NCBI GenBank assembly: GCA_031216915.1
Contig: CM062290.1
Span: 384,010,718 to 384,074,717 of the forward strand
Direction: 5' to 3'
Length of the DNA: 64,000 bases
Source: Pictodentalium vernedei
Lineage: Eukaryota > Mollusca > Scaphopoda > Dentaliida > Dentaliidae
The translations under genes were made by a program, and so were the position numbers. A model generated the notes under the pieces. It was not told where the DNA came from. It saw only the letters and a program-made list of their open reading frames with translations, and ran no database searches. Shown here piece after piece: positions 54,565-64,000 of the stretch (the stretch's first letter is position 1; each line of letters opens with the position of its first letter).

Positions 54565-55560
54565 TAGGCCTACTAGAAACTTCATTTTGTTGCCAAATAT
54601 TATATGCTACCTTATAAGATAGCGGGAAATGTCAAACAAATATTTTTTGATATCTGTTGTCATTATAGATATACAGGGTCCCCATGGGGCATTGGAGTCA
54701 AGACTTGCCTTGAATTTGACTAAAGGCCATTCAAGGCCTTGAAATTCTGAAAAATGGGTCAGGAGGACTTGAAAAACCTTGAATATTAATGGAATAAAAA
54801 TGCCAATGAAGTGCATTATGCTTACAGTATACACAGAATGGCACACGCGTGTGAATGGGTTAATCGATATGGCAGGAGTGCCAGCACAGAAGGAAAAAAT
54901 GAGAGACTGCAAGCCTCGAGTTTTATCCTTCTACGATGGTACAAGTGCCATATCGATTAACCCATTCACAGTTGTGTTGTTCATGTCTATAAAAGCAATT
55001 ATAAGGACACTCAGCAATTCATTTGACAACTATCAACAAAATCAACACCTTTTATCGCCAACCAAATTTTCAAGGGGAACCCGCTTTACTATTTCATCCC
55101 CTGAGTTACGATGTGTTCTATGTGCCTAGTGGCACATAGAACACATTGAAACTCAGGGTATGATTTTCAGCTATCACTAGCGATTCAAATTGTAATTGTG
55201 TTGCATGATTTTTAGAAAATTCCAGTGAAATTTAACCCTTTAAAAATAGTCTGTCAGCTTAGAGGTCCGCACTTGAAATAATTTCCGATATTCATTGAAA
55301 CAGCGTAGATTATCTTTTTATTATATGTTAATGACATTTTACTGTGCAGTATTCAGCCCAATTCAACTGCAAACAGTTTCAAGACAATAAAAAAATGCTG
55401 CTGATCGTTCATTCAAAGGTGATGTCATGTGCTGATGTATAACATCATTTAGAAAGCTCCTGAAGAAATTCATTGTGTTGACCCGAAATTATTATTTTTC
55501 ACTCTCGCATACGCTTGTGAAAAATAAAACTTTCAGGTCTACACTCATGAGACAATTCCA
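54565..55560. other. Intron 6 segment with two hairpins
   Basis: atcgatatggcaggagtgcc (54874) and tggtacaagtgccatatcgat (54938) form a hairpin with gtgaatgggttaa arms. Another, tgtgttctatgtgcctagtg with inverse, is at 55105-55150. No coding region. Confidence 0.45.
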
Positions 55561-56229
55561 GATACTGACTAAAATAGAGTAGATTTTCTTTTCAGCTCAT
55601 CTGGCCTAAAAGGGCATGTGAGCTTTTCACATCACTTGGTGTCCGGAGTCCGTAAACTTTTCACATTTTCATCTTCTCTGTCTGTAACTGCTGAGCCGGT
55701 GTGAACCAAATTTGACAGGAATGGTCTATGGGAGGTCCTCTCTAAATGATCGTCATTTTGTCCCCATCGGATGAAAACATGGCTTCAAGAGGCATTCTTT
55801 GATTCTGGTTGATGGATTTTCAAAAATCTTCTCCTCTGAAACCGACAGGCTAAATGTTTTGAAACTTCAAATAAATGATGACTGGGACCCCCTCTACAAA
55901 CGATCCTCATTTAATATTGATCGGGTTACGAACATGGCCACAATTGCAGCTTACTGTTCTATAGAAGCCCTATGTGAAATCACATTTTCATCTTCTTCTC
56001 TGGAACTACTGGGCCGACGTGAACAAAACCTGGCAGGGATAGTCTATGGGAGGTCCTCTACAGATGTTCCTCATTTTGTTCCCATGGGTTTGAAAACATG
56101 GCTGCCAGAGGCATTCTTTGATTCTGATTGGTGGATTTTGAAAAATCTTCTCCTCTGAAACCACAGGGCCAAATGTTTTGAAACTTTGCATGGTTGATGA
56201 CTGGGACCCCCTCTACCAACGATCCTCAT
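55561..56229 (+). repeat. Tandem repeat, about 355-bp class, interrupted by insertion
   Basis: Starts with ctcatctggcctaaaagggc and ttttcacatcacttggtgtc. Two units share ggcattctttgattctg, gaaaaatcttctcctctgaa, gatgactgggaccccctcta and acgatcctcatttaa. The second breaks at the TTAA, and the rest (tgttgatcaggttg...) reappears at 63931-64000. Confidence 0.8.
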
Positions 56230-57491
56230 TTAACCCTTTGATACTTTTGTACGTCTCATGACATACGTAATCAAACAGCGCGTTGATACTTTTGTACATC
56301 TTATGACGTACGAAATCAAACAGCGCGTTGAAACCTTTGTGGTCATTTGTTTTGTTATTAGAATTTCGATTTTTTTAAAGTTTTAACCTCAATTCCTATA
56401 TTTTTATACTGTACCAATGACCCAGACTTAGCTGGTGCTAACTCTAAAAAATCCAGGGCCAAACACAAATTTTGCCCCCCAATCCCCAAAATTTGCATCT
56501 AAAACCAAAAGAAATCATGTCCTATAGGACCTCCATACTTTGCCCTTACTGCGCATGCGCAGTGTCAAGGACGTTCCGAAATTGGCGCCAATTATCATTC
56601 TCTGTTTGGCCCTTCATCAGTCAACATCTCACTGATCTTTGTGCTTGTAAATCTCAGTTTAAAGGATGCCAGACACGTAATTAATGGAGAAATGGTGATT
56701 CTAAGGAGGATATAGAAGGAGGAGAGGAAAAAGGAGTGACAAAAAATAATCAGGGCTGTACTTAAAAAATTTTTTATGAAATTATGTTAAGTTGCCTATT
56801 TTCGAGGCATGGGCCTCTTGTTGTCATTCTTGCTAAAAAGTTGCACTGCTTATTCAGTGTTTCCTCTCCCCTGGTCTTCTAAGTCCCCCCTTGCAATTCT
56901 CCCATGCTTTTGGCATATTTTTGAGAAAGATCATTTCTAAATTCTATTGGGAGAGTTAGCTTGGTTACAGAATGTTTTCTGTTATTTTCCCCATAGTTAC
57001 GTTTTCACCCATGGGTGTATAAACGTTGTGTTCTGCATCTTCCGTCTGATGTTCTGCAGATTCTCTCCTGGGAGTCTCTGTCTTGCATCAGATAGAGTGT
57101 AATTTTGATGACTGATTTCGGGCCAGTTTTGTCAGTGCCTGGAGTCATGTTTTCTGGTGTTTTTACACTGTTTGTTTACATTGGCAACAGTCTCTTTTGA
57201 GGGGGGCTGTTTGCCTTTGGAGTAGTTTATCTCACTATAAGATACATTTTTATTATCCGTAAGTGTTGCAGTAATTATTTAATATAAATTTAAAATTTTT
57301 GACCACACTTAGCCATCGGATCCATTGGGGCTCAACGTTACTTTTCAGAAACTTGGGCTTCGCTGAAAAAATATTTTTCAAAAATTATTTTGATTTTCAA
57401 TTGTTTTTTCATTATTAATGGATCATGTTATTATGTATCTTTGTGTTAGGGGTTTGTGCGAGTAACTAGGACTTGTTGTTGACTTTTCACA

Positions 57492-59579
57492 ATGAAAGGA
57501 TATTGTTCAAATTGTAATAGGAAGAAATCTTCCTCTGACTTTCATGATCATTGCATTAATTGTAGTCAGTGTTCTCGCACTAATCCCTGTTCTATATGTC
57601 AATATTGGGATGACAAACATTGGAAACGTGTGTCACGATATGTTGTTAGTGGAGAAAGGGCTATGCCGGCTCTTTCTCCGCAGGGTCACTCTACTCTATC
57701 AGTTTCTATTTCAGAGGAACAAGAACAGGGTGATGTTTCCATGTTATCTTCCACAAGTGCGCTTCCGTCGTCACAAATGAATACACAGCTAGCGGCAAAA
57801 GTGCTCATGGAGATTAAACAAATGTCGTCCACTAGCTCGCCCGGTGTAGCGTCCATTCACCGAATGGTTCGGCAGCCGGGTTCGTCCGATGCGGTCCAGG
57901 AGGAAATGTTGGGTGATGCGAGCACTATAAACATTCAACGTGCACACCCAGTGACGGCAGATAGTAGGCGAGATCGGAGGAAGCCTTCGAGTCCGGTTCC
58001 TAGCTCGTGCAGGTCCAGCCGGGCCGCGAGCGAGAGAGACCCCTCTCTCGTACAACATCTGGGTCCAGATGTTGTGGTACAAAATGTGTCGCAAGCGGAG
58101 CACACGTCCATCGCTCGGGACGCTCCGTTGTATATGCAGTCCGCGGAGACTGCTCAGGCTTCTTCCTCTCGTCAGCGCACACGACCGCACCTTGGCTACG
58201 TGACCGCCGATATTTTACCAGCTTCGCTGATCAGGGATTCTTCGGCGACCAGGTCACACCATCCGGTAGCCAGGGACACGAGGCCGATGGACTACGCACG
58301 TTCGCATAGGAAGAGTATGCGGGAGTCATCAGATGCGGAGCTGCCCTCGGCGAAGCAGCGAAAGACTGCGCCTCCGCAGGCCTCGATGTCGGACGTACTT
58401 GTGCAGATAGCACAACTTATCGCAGCATCCCAGCAACCGACAGAAACGGTGTCGGATCGGGAATTATCCGACGGCACTGGGTCGGTACGCTCCGCCGAAG
58501 CATCGGGGGCGGACGACCGGGAGCATCATGAGGTCCGACCGGATGGTGAAAGGGATACGGATGACTTGGAGCTATCCCTTCCGGAACAACATAAAGCTGC
58601 CGTGGACTTCATCCGGCACTTTCTCCCTCAAGTTGTTCCGTCGGGCCAGACTGCTGCGGTTCCGGACAAGAGAATTATAGCGTCATTGGACTCTGATTTC
58701 TTAGAGCGGTTCAGGGACATCGCTCCCGAGTTTCCGTCTCAGTCCAATAATGTTGCAAGAACATTTGAATTATTGAACGACGCTATATTCAAAGTTGCTT
58801 CCAAAATGGGAAAAGCAGGTTTCTTGTCCGCCAATACTCTCAACCTGCCTTTCATTAATGCAAGGAATAAATTTGATACGGCAGGACAGGGTATCCCGAG
58901 AGTTCCTCTGCATATGGACGATGAGGCGGAAGACTTAGAATTATCATTACCGTCGTCGGCGTCTATTCCAACCGCGGTGTTGGAAACAACTATTTCGTCT
59001 AATAGAGACAGTTTAGATGCCTTATCTTATGCAGATCACCTTACTAAGGTGTTATCACTGCGTCTTCAAGGGAAAGAATTTCAGGATATACAATCCTCTT
59101 TAAGACTTCTTTCAAGGGCAGTAGCTTATTCCACGTGTAACTCCACCCTTTCAGTGGCAAACCTGGAGTTGGTTAGACGTGACGCAGCCCTAGCTACATC
59201 CACACTCGTGGATAGTAAGGTGAAGAACTCTCTCAGAGTCGCTTCGGTCTCCGGAGAACTTCTCTTTGACGGCAAGCTTTCTGCAATTTACGATAAAATT
59301 ACAAAGAAAGCTTCGGATTCTCTGCTGTTCAAATCTGCTTCTAAGAAGTCGGACACGGCAGATAAGAGTAAGACAGGCATTTCTGGGTCTAATGCGCCCA
59401 AGAGAGGTTCCTATGTGTCCTCTTGGTCTTATTCAAGAGACCGTCAAGGTAGCGACTCACGTTTGGGACGTCCTTCGGGCCGGGACAACCGGTCAGACGC
59501 CCTGAGGTCGACGGGACGAGGTGTGGGTCGTGGAGGACGTGGTTTCTCCTACCGCAGGCCTCGCAGGTCCAGGAGGTGA
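57492..59579 (+). CDS. DIRS-2 gag-like protein (ORF1)
   Basis: A 695-residue frame beginning MKGYCSNCNRKKSSSDFH. Same order as in DIRS-1: cysteine-rich N-terminus (CSNC, CINCSQC, CSIC), Ser/Arg-rich middle, conserved helical region, and a C-terminal GVGRGGRGFSYRRPRRSRR basic tail, which is the intact form of the tail lost in DIRS-1. The stop TGA overlaps an ATG (TGATG) of a short third frame. Presumed nucleocapsid-like function. Confidence 0.87.
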   Translation: MKGYCSNCNRKKSSSDFHDHCINCSQCSRTNPCSICQYWDDKHWKRVSRYVVSGERAMPALSPQGHSTLSVSISEEQEQGDVSMLSSTSALPSSQMNTQLAAKVLMEIKQMSSTSSPGVASIHRMVRQPGSSDAVQEEMLGDASTINIQRAHPVTADSRRDRRKPSSPVPSSCRSSRAASERDPSLVQHLGPDVVVQNVSQAEHTSIARDAPLYMQSAETAQASSSRQRTRPHLGYVTADILPASLIRDSSATRSHHPVARDTRPMDYARSHRKSMRESSDAELPSAKQRKTAPPQASMSDVLVQIAQLIAASQQPTETVSDRELSDGTGSVRSAEASGADDREHHEVRPDGERDTDDLELSLPEQHKAAVDFIRHFLPQVVPSGQTAAVPDKRIIASLDSDFLERFRDIAPEFPSQSNNVARTFELLNDAIFKVASKMGKAGFLSANTLNLPFINARNKFDTAGQGIPRVPLHMDDEAEDLELSLPSSASIPTAVLETTISSNRDSLDALSYADHLTKVLSLRLQGKEFQDIQSSLRLLSRAVAYSTCNSTLSVANLELVRRDAALATSTLVDSKVKNSLRVASVSGELLFDGKLSAIYDKITKKASDSLLFKSASKKSDTADKSKTGISGSNAPKRGSYVSSWSYSRDRQGSDSRLGRPSGRDNRSDALRSTGRGVGRGGRGFSYRRPRRSRR

Positions 59580-62502
59580 TGGCTTCAACCTCTATCGCGT
59601 ACCGGTTGGCGGAAGGTTGTCGAGTTTTTCACAAGAGTGGGCGTCGATTACGGACGACCCTTGGGTGAGAGGGGTGATTTCGGAAGGTCTAAAGATATCC
59701 TTCAAACGAAAGCCTCCATTAACTCGAAGTCCAAAATGGACTCAACTTCCGTCAAATCCGCAGAAAAGAGACGCTCTATTATCCGAGGTGCAGTCTCTTT
59801 TAATGAAGAACGCGGTAGAGGTCGTAGAAAACCAGGAGACTCCGGGATTCTACAGCCATCTGTTTCTGGTTCCGAAACCAGACGGCTCGTTCCGTCCAGT
59901 CATAGATTTAAGCTGGATAAACAAGCTGATCGTCGCTCCGAAGTTTTATATGGAGACGATTCGGTCGGTCAGAGCGAGTATTCGGGTGAACGATTATGCA
60001 ACGAGCATAGATCTCAAAGATGCGTACTTTCATGTCATGGTACATCCGACATTCAGAAAGTATCTACACTTCGCAGTCCTAGGAGTGGTGTATCAATTCC
60101 TGGCGATGTGCTTCGGATTGAATCTAGCACCCTGGGCTTTCACTCGGGTAATGAACTCGGTAATGATGTATTTCCGAGCTCATTCATCTGCGGTAACGTC
60201 GGCCTACCTGGACGACATTCTTCAGAGGTACGGCAACGAGTTAACGCTTCAGAACGATATGCAGAATCTACTTCTATTGCTCCGACGTCTCGGTTTTATA
60301 ATAAACGAGGAGAAGTCGGATCTGGTGCCGTCCAAGTCATTCACACATCTGGGAATGAGCTTCGAGACGCACAACAATCTCGTTCGTCTGCCGTTAACCA
60401 GAGCGAAATTAGTCAGTTGTTACGCTCGCTATTGTCTGCACGCAGACAAAGTCACAGCGAGAGAATTTATGAGACTGATAGGTCTGTGCGGAGCCGCTGC
60501 GGATCTCATTCCGATGGGGCGGTTACGCACGCGTCCTCTCCAAATTTTCTTGACTCAGAATTGGAGTGTGAAAATTCATTCGCTCGACATAGACGTTCTC
60601 TTGTCAGATCAAGTGAAACGAGAGATTCAGACTTGGGCAAACATTCAGTGGTTAACTCGGGGAGTTCCGCTGCAGTTGCCGGATCTGAGTTTTACCATTA
60701 TGACGGATGCCAGTCAAACAGGTTGGGGTGCATCATTGATCCCAACGGATTCGAGATGCCAGGGTCTTTGGGATCCGCAATTCCTGGGCAAGCACATAAA
60801 CATCAAGGAAATGATGTCAATTTGGCTTGCGTTACGTCATTGGATGGACATTATTCACAATGCTCATGTCCAAATCCTATCCGACAATACGACAGTAGTG
60901 GCGTATATACGGAATCAGGGAGGCACTCATTCAATTCCGTTGTTCAATCTAACGGAAAGAATCCTTCTGTTTTTCGGTCCGTCATATACCGGGTCGTCTG
61001 AATGTACTAGCAGACTCCCTTTCACGAAAGGGTCGCTTGTTGCCGTCGGAGTGGACTCTCAACAAACAAGTATTCAATCAGATTTGCTACCAATGGGAAC
61101 GGCCAATGATAGATTTATTTGCGACACATCTCAACAATCAGTTGCAGACGTATGTGTCTCCATGTCCGGATCCAAGAGCATTTGCAGTAGACGCTCTGTC
61201 GATCCCTTGGGACGGAATGATAGGATATGCGTATCCTCCAGCGCCGTTAATTCAGCAAGTGTTGCTAAAGATAAAACAATCTCAATGCAAGTTTCTGTTG
61301 GTAGCATCTCTGTCTCCACAGAGACCATGGATAAATCTACTCAGGTGTCTGTTGTGGGACCTACCGCGAAAGCTTCCTCCACGGGAGGATCTTCTTTCGC
61401 AGGGGAAATCGCGTCAACTCCATCACAACCCGCAAGGTCTCAACCTTCACGTTTTTCTGTTGTGCGGTCCTTCTTGCATGGCAAGCACTTTACAGGACGA
61501 GCAGTGGACGCGATTTCTAACTGTAGGAGGACCTCCTCTTCGCTAAACTATGCGGCTAAGCGGAAGGTTTTTCATCGTTGGTGTAGGGATCATTCTGTTG
61601 ATATATTTGATCCCTCTATACCAGACATTGCAAACTTTCTAGTATACTTGTTTGACGAAATCAAACTGCAGCCTGTTACTATTAAGGGTTATAGGTCTAT
61701 GTTATCTGATACCTATGCACATCATGATAGTTTACAAATTGGATCTAATGTCTCTTTATCTAAGTTGGTAAGAAACTTCTCGATAAATAGACCCAGAACT
61801 CTTAGGTTAATTCCTAAATGGAATTTAGCTTGGGTTCTTCTTAAACTGAAGGAAAAGCCATTTGAACCTCTTGGGACAGTAGATTTCAAATTCTTATCTT
61901 ATAAGACAGCTTTTCTCTTAGCTTTCTCTTCTGCTAGAAGAGTCCGTGAGCTTCATGCACTGTCGGTGGATGATTCTCACTATCGTAGTGTCGGGAACAC
62001 TATCACCTTCACTACTAATGTGGGTTTTTTAGCTAAGAATCAGGCTCCTAATAAATATCCGGAACCTATTGTTATTAAGGCTCTTCCGTCTTCAGACGGG
62101 CGTAGGCCTTTACTCTGTCCTGTTAGAGCATTACGTATCTATAAACAGAGATCTCAGTTTATCAGAAAGGGACGAAAACATTTCTTTCAGTCTTTGATGC
62201 CTAATAGAAAGGACATTGCGGTCCATTCTATTGCTAGATGGATTCAATTAACTATCCGTACTGCTTATGAGAATTTATCTTCTTCTCAGCAGTCTGTGCT
62301 TAAGATTTCGGCTCATGAAGTAAGAGCTCTTGCTACTTCTTGGGCTTACGCTAATAGTATTGCTATTACAGATTTAATGAAGGCTGCTTATTGGTCTCAG
62401 CCATCCACATTCACGAATTTTTATCTCAGAAATATTGAGTCCATTTCTGGAGACCTGCATTGTTTAGGTCCGTTATCTGTTGCTCAGAATGTCGTCCACT
62501 AA
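59521..62502 (+). pseudogene. DIRS-2 fused RT - tyrosine recombinase frame
   Basis: One open frame of 993 codons. Up to about 60972 it is the RT and most of RNase H (SIDLKDAYFHV, FGLNLAPWAFTRVM, YLDDIL, TDASQTGWGA, SDNTTVVAYI), reading ERILLF and then switching to FGPSYTGSSE, which is the recombinase frame. A 23-base deletion relative to DIRS-1 causes this and removes the last RNase H Asp (LADSLSR) and the C-terminal RT domain from the chain. The remainder runs to an intact recombinase: SARRVRELHAL, AHEVRAL, AAYWS, TFTNFYLR. The displaced pieces remain open: recombinase-frame upstream part 59637-61001 and RT-frame tail 61037-61546. RNase H activity is presumably lost. Confidence 0.85.
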
Positions 62503-63106
62503 ACAGTTGCAACTATAGTTATGCAGGCTTTCTGTTCCGGCAGTGACTCCGTCCGGCTGCCCTCTTCGCTCTGGGCTATTTGACCCAGGGCAAGGGGAAG
62601 GGGGGGGGGGGGGGAGGGTGTTCCCTTAGGTCACCTGCTTTATAGTGAAAAGCAAGGGAATGCCTCCTCCGAAGTCAGTATTTCTGAGTCGTTTCCGGGA
62701 TGGTTTTAAAGTGTAATATTAATGTTAAAATTCATTCATGTCATATTTTTAAAGTGTAGCTCGGTGTGAAGCATTTGTATATGTCAAGTGTCAAACGGGC
62801 GTTAATATACAATCCTCGGACACTTTTAAAGAATATAAAGAGTCTCAATTCTCTGGACTAACTTTATTTATTGGCTTACTTTAAAAATAATTAGTATAAA
62901 GGGTTATACTGGATGTTAATAGAGAACATGAATGTTATTGTGCTCAATTATGAAGGGTATTGTATCTTTCTAATTTAACATAAAATAAGAAAGATACATG
63001 TAAAGCCTAATACTCCTTTTCTCCTTGAGGGGTTGCCTCTGTATTATATAGTTGAGCTTATTGGATTTTCCTCTATGTCCTAGGCTTTCCAGCCTTTTTA
63101 CTATTC

Positions 63107-63194
63107 AGCTAAGTCTGGGTCATTGGTACAGTATAAAAATGTTAAAAAATTTATAGTAATTTATATATTTTTTATACTTACCAATGACCCAGAC
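63107..63194. repeat. DIRS-2 internal complementary region
   Basis: Same layout as in DIRS-1; junction at 63140/63141. Its right half keeps cttaccaatgac, whereas the element's right end has ggtcattggaaag, one mismatch, a change after insertion. Confidence 0.88.
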
Positions 63195-63583
63195 GGGGAT
63201 GGCCCTCCCAGGAGTTGGGAACTCTTACCTCCCCGCTGAGTACATAGCGCTGACCAGGCACTGCCAGTAAGAATGATAATTGGCGCCAATTTCGGAACGT
63301 CCTTGACACTGCGCATGCGCAGTAAGGGCAAAGTATGGAGGTCCTATAGGACATGATTTCTTTTGGTTTTAGATGCAAATTTTGGGGATTGGGGGGCAAA
63401 ATTTGTATTTGGCCCTGGATTTTTTAGAGTTAGCACCAGCTAAGTCTGGGTCATTGGAAAGTATAAAAAATATATAAATTACTATAAATTTTTTAACTTT
63501 CTTCCGAATAGTTCTCAGGGACAACTGTTGAGCCAGATGTTATCGCAGCTCAAAATACTAATATTGCTGTTAACACTTCTTAA

Positions 63584-63820
63584 CTGGTTGATTGCTAGAA
63601 GCCACCATCAGGGCTTTCAAAAAATGAGGATACCCGAGCAATAGGCAACACTTTCCTTGCTTATATTTCATATTTTGTTTATATAAATTTTTATATTACA
63701 AATTATTGGAGAGTGCCTCTGGGCACTCTCCAATAATTTGTAATAAAATAAGTTTTGAATAGCAAATTCAGACCACCCAAAATAATCTAGCCCTCAACCC
63801 GATAATCACTAATGTGAAAA
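63584..63820. mobile_element. TTAA MITE, family B, copy 3
   Basis: After TTAA (63580-63583): ctggttgattgctagaagcc, accatcagggctttc; central hairpin aattattggagagtgcctct with inverse arm. The right end (ctagccctcaacccgataat) is diverged. Confidence 0.65.
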
Positions 63821-63934
63821 ATATCTTGTTATTTGTACTTTCCGACGTTTGACGTCGCATTTTGGAAAACGTTGAAGAAACCGAATTCCCAGTGATGTTT
63901 GAATGTCAGGATAATTAAAGTCTCAAAGGGTTAA

Positions 63935-64000
63935 TGTTGATCAGGTTGTAAACATGGCTGCAATTGCAGCTTATTATTACTATAGAAACCCTATGAGAAA
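63935..64000 (+). repeat. Resumption of the 355-bp-class tandem repeat
   Basis: tgttgatcaggttgtaaaca and tggctgcaattgcagcttat match 55915-55965, continuing the array broken at 56229. Confidence 0.8.

Larger units (their letters stand above)
56400..63497 (+). mobile_element. DIRS-2: DIRS-type tyrosine-recombinase retrotransposon
   Basis: 7.1 kb, close relative of DIRS-1. Left repeat 56400-56602, internal complementary region 63107-63194, right repeat about 63273-63497. The gag end and RT start are complete here, unlike DIRS-1, but a 23-bp deletion near 60975 throws RT into the recombinase frame. No target duplication. The repeats carry their own sequence variants and TGCGCATGCGCA at 56550-56561 and 63310-63321. 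Confidence 0.93.
56234..63930. mobile_element. TTAA element (CCCTTTGATAC ends) carrying DIRS-2
   Basis: TTAA at 56230-56233 and 63931-63934. Left end ccctttgatacttttgtacg, right end gtctcaaaggg. Outside, cgatcctcat and tgttgatcaggttg join as in the intact neighbour unit at 55897-55940. Near the left end catacgtaatcaaacagcgc recurs twice. It holds DIRS-2 (56400-63497) and a family B MITE end (63584 onward). piggyBac-like by duplication and ends. Confidence 0.8.

Noticed and set aside
53553-56229. Last BRCC36 exon within the window
   Set aside because: I searched for a phase-1 exon beginning with a Val-Phe/Tyr-Thr-Lys-like segment and found none here or after DIRS-2; it must lie further downstream.

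Overview
The window is animal nuclear DNA, and I read it as one transposon-swollen host gene on the + strand. Six exons, each with clean GT/AG borders and phases that fit, encode about 212 residues of BRCC36 (gene BRCC3), the zinc JAMM deubiquitinase specific for K63-linked ubiquitin. The exons are 2648-2752, 15159-15278, 17633-17720, 42655-42743, 47476-47528 and 53371-53552. The last exon or exons, encoding roughly the C-terminal coiled coil, must lie beyond base 64000. Protein sequence, intron sizes, AT-rich introns, tandem families with aaggtcaaggtcac-type units, and 5S- and tRNA-headed SINEs all suggest a marine invertebrate. A lophotrochozoan such as a bivalve mollusc is most likely; that assignment is inference.

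The rest is mobile DNA. Three DIRS-type tyrosine-recombinase retrotransposons are present. DIRS-1 (25600-32643) and DIRS-2 (56400-63497) are close relatives about 7.0-7.1 kb long with gag, RT/RNase H and tyrosine recombinase frames, inverted terminal repeats and an internal complementary region. DIRS-3 (33662-41095) is an older, broken relative. Each sits inside a non-autonomous DNA transposon: DIRS-1 in a hAT-like element (24348-32929), DIRS-2 in a TTAA element (56234-63930), DIRS-3 in a TTAA MITE (33607-41479). The insertions leave no duplication and all three show the flanks AT^TTT(T)C.

Layout: 1-1890 holds a broken LINE on the minus strand with a TTAA MITE in its 3' region; 2416-2752 the BRCC3 5' end and exon 1; 2753-15158 intron 1 (motif-cluster transposons, TTAA, Tc1-like and hAT MITEs, tandem repeats); 15279-17632 intron 2 (SINE, MITEs); 17721-42654 intron 3 (24.9 kb, long tandem arrays, nested hATs, DIRS-1 and DIRS-3); 42744-47475 intron 4 (nested hATs, SINE, MITEs); 47529-53370 intron 5 (5S-headed SINE, tRNA-headed SINE, hairpins, MITEs); 53553-64000 the start of intron 6 (MITE, 355-bp-class tandem repeat interrupted by the TTAA element carrying DIRS-2).

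The elements most worth a second look are the DIRS ends (identical within an element, different between elements, around a fixed TGCGCATGCGCA palindrome), a SINE body driven by two different pol III heads, transposon ends built from short motifs whose wording changes from element to element, an identical hairpin core shared by two MITE families, and an inverted pair of MITEs flanking the exon that carries the JAMM histidines.
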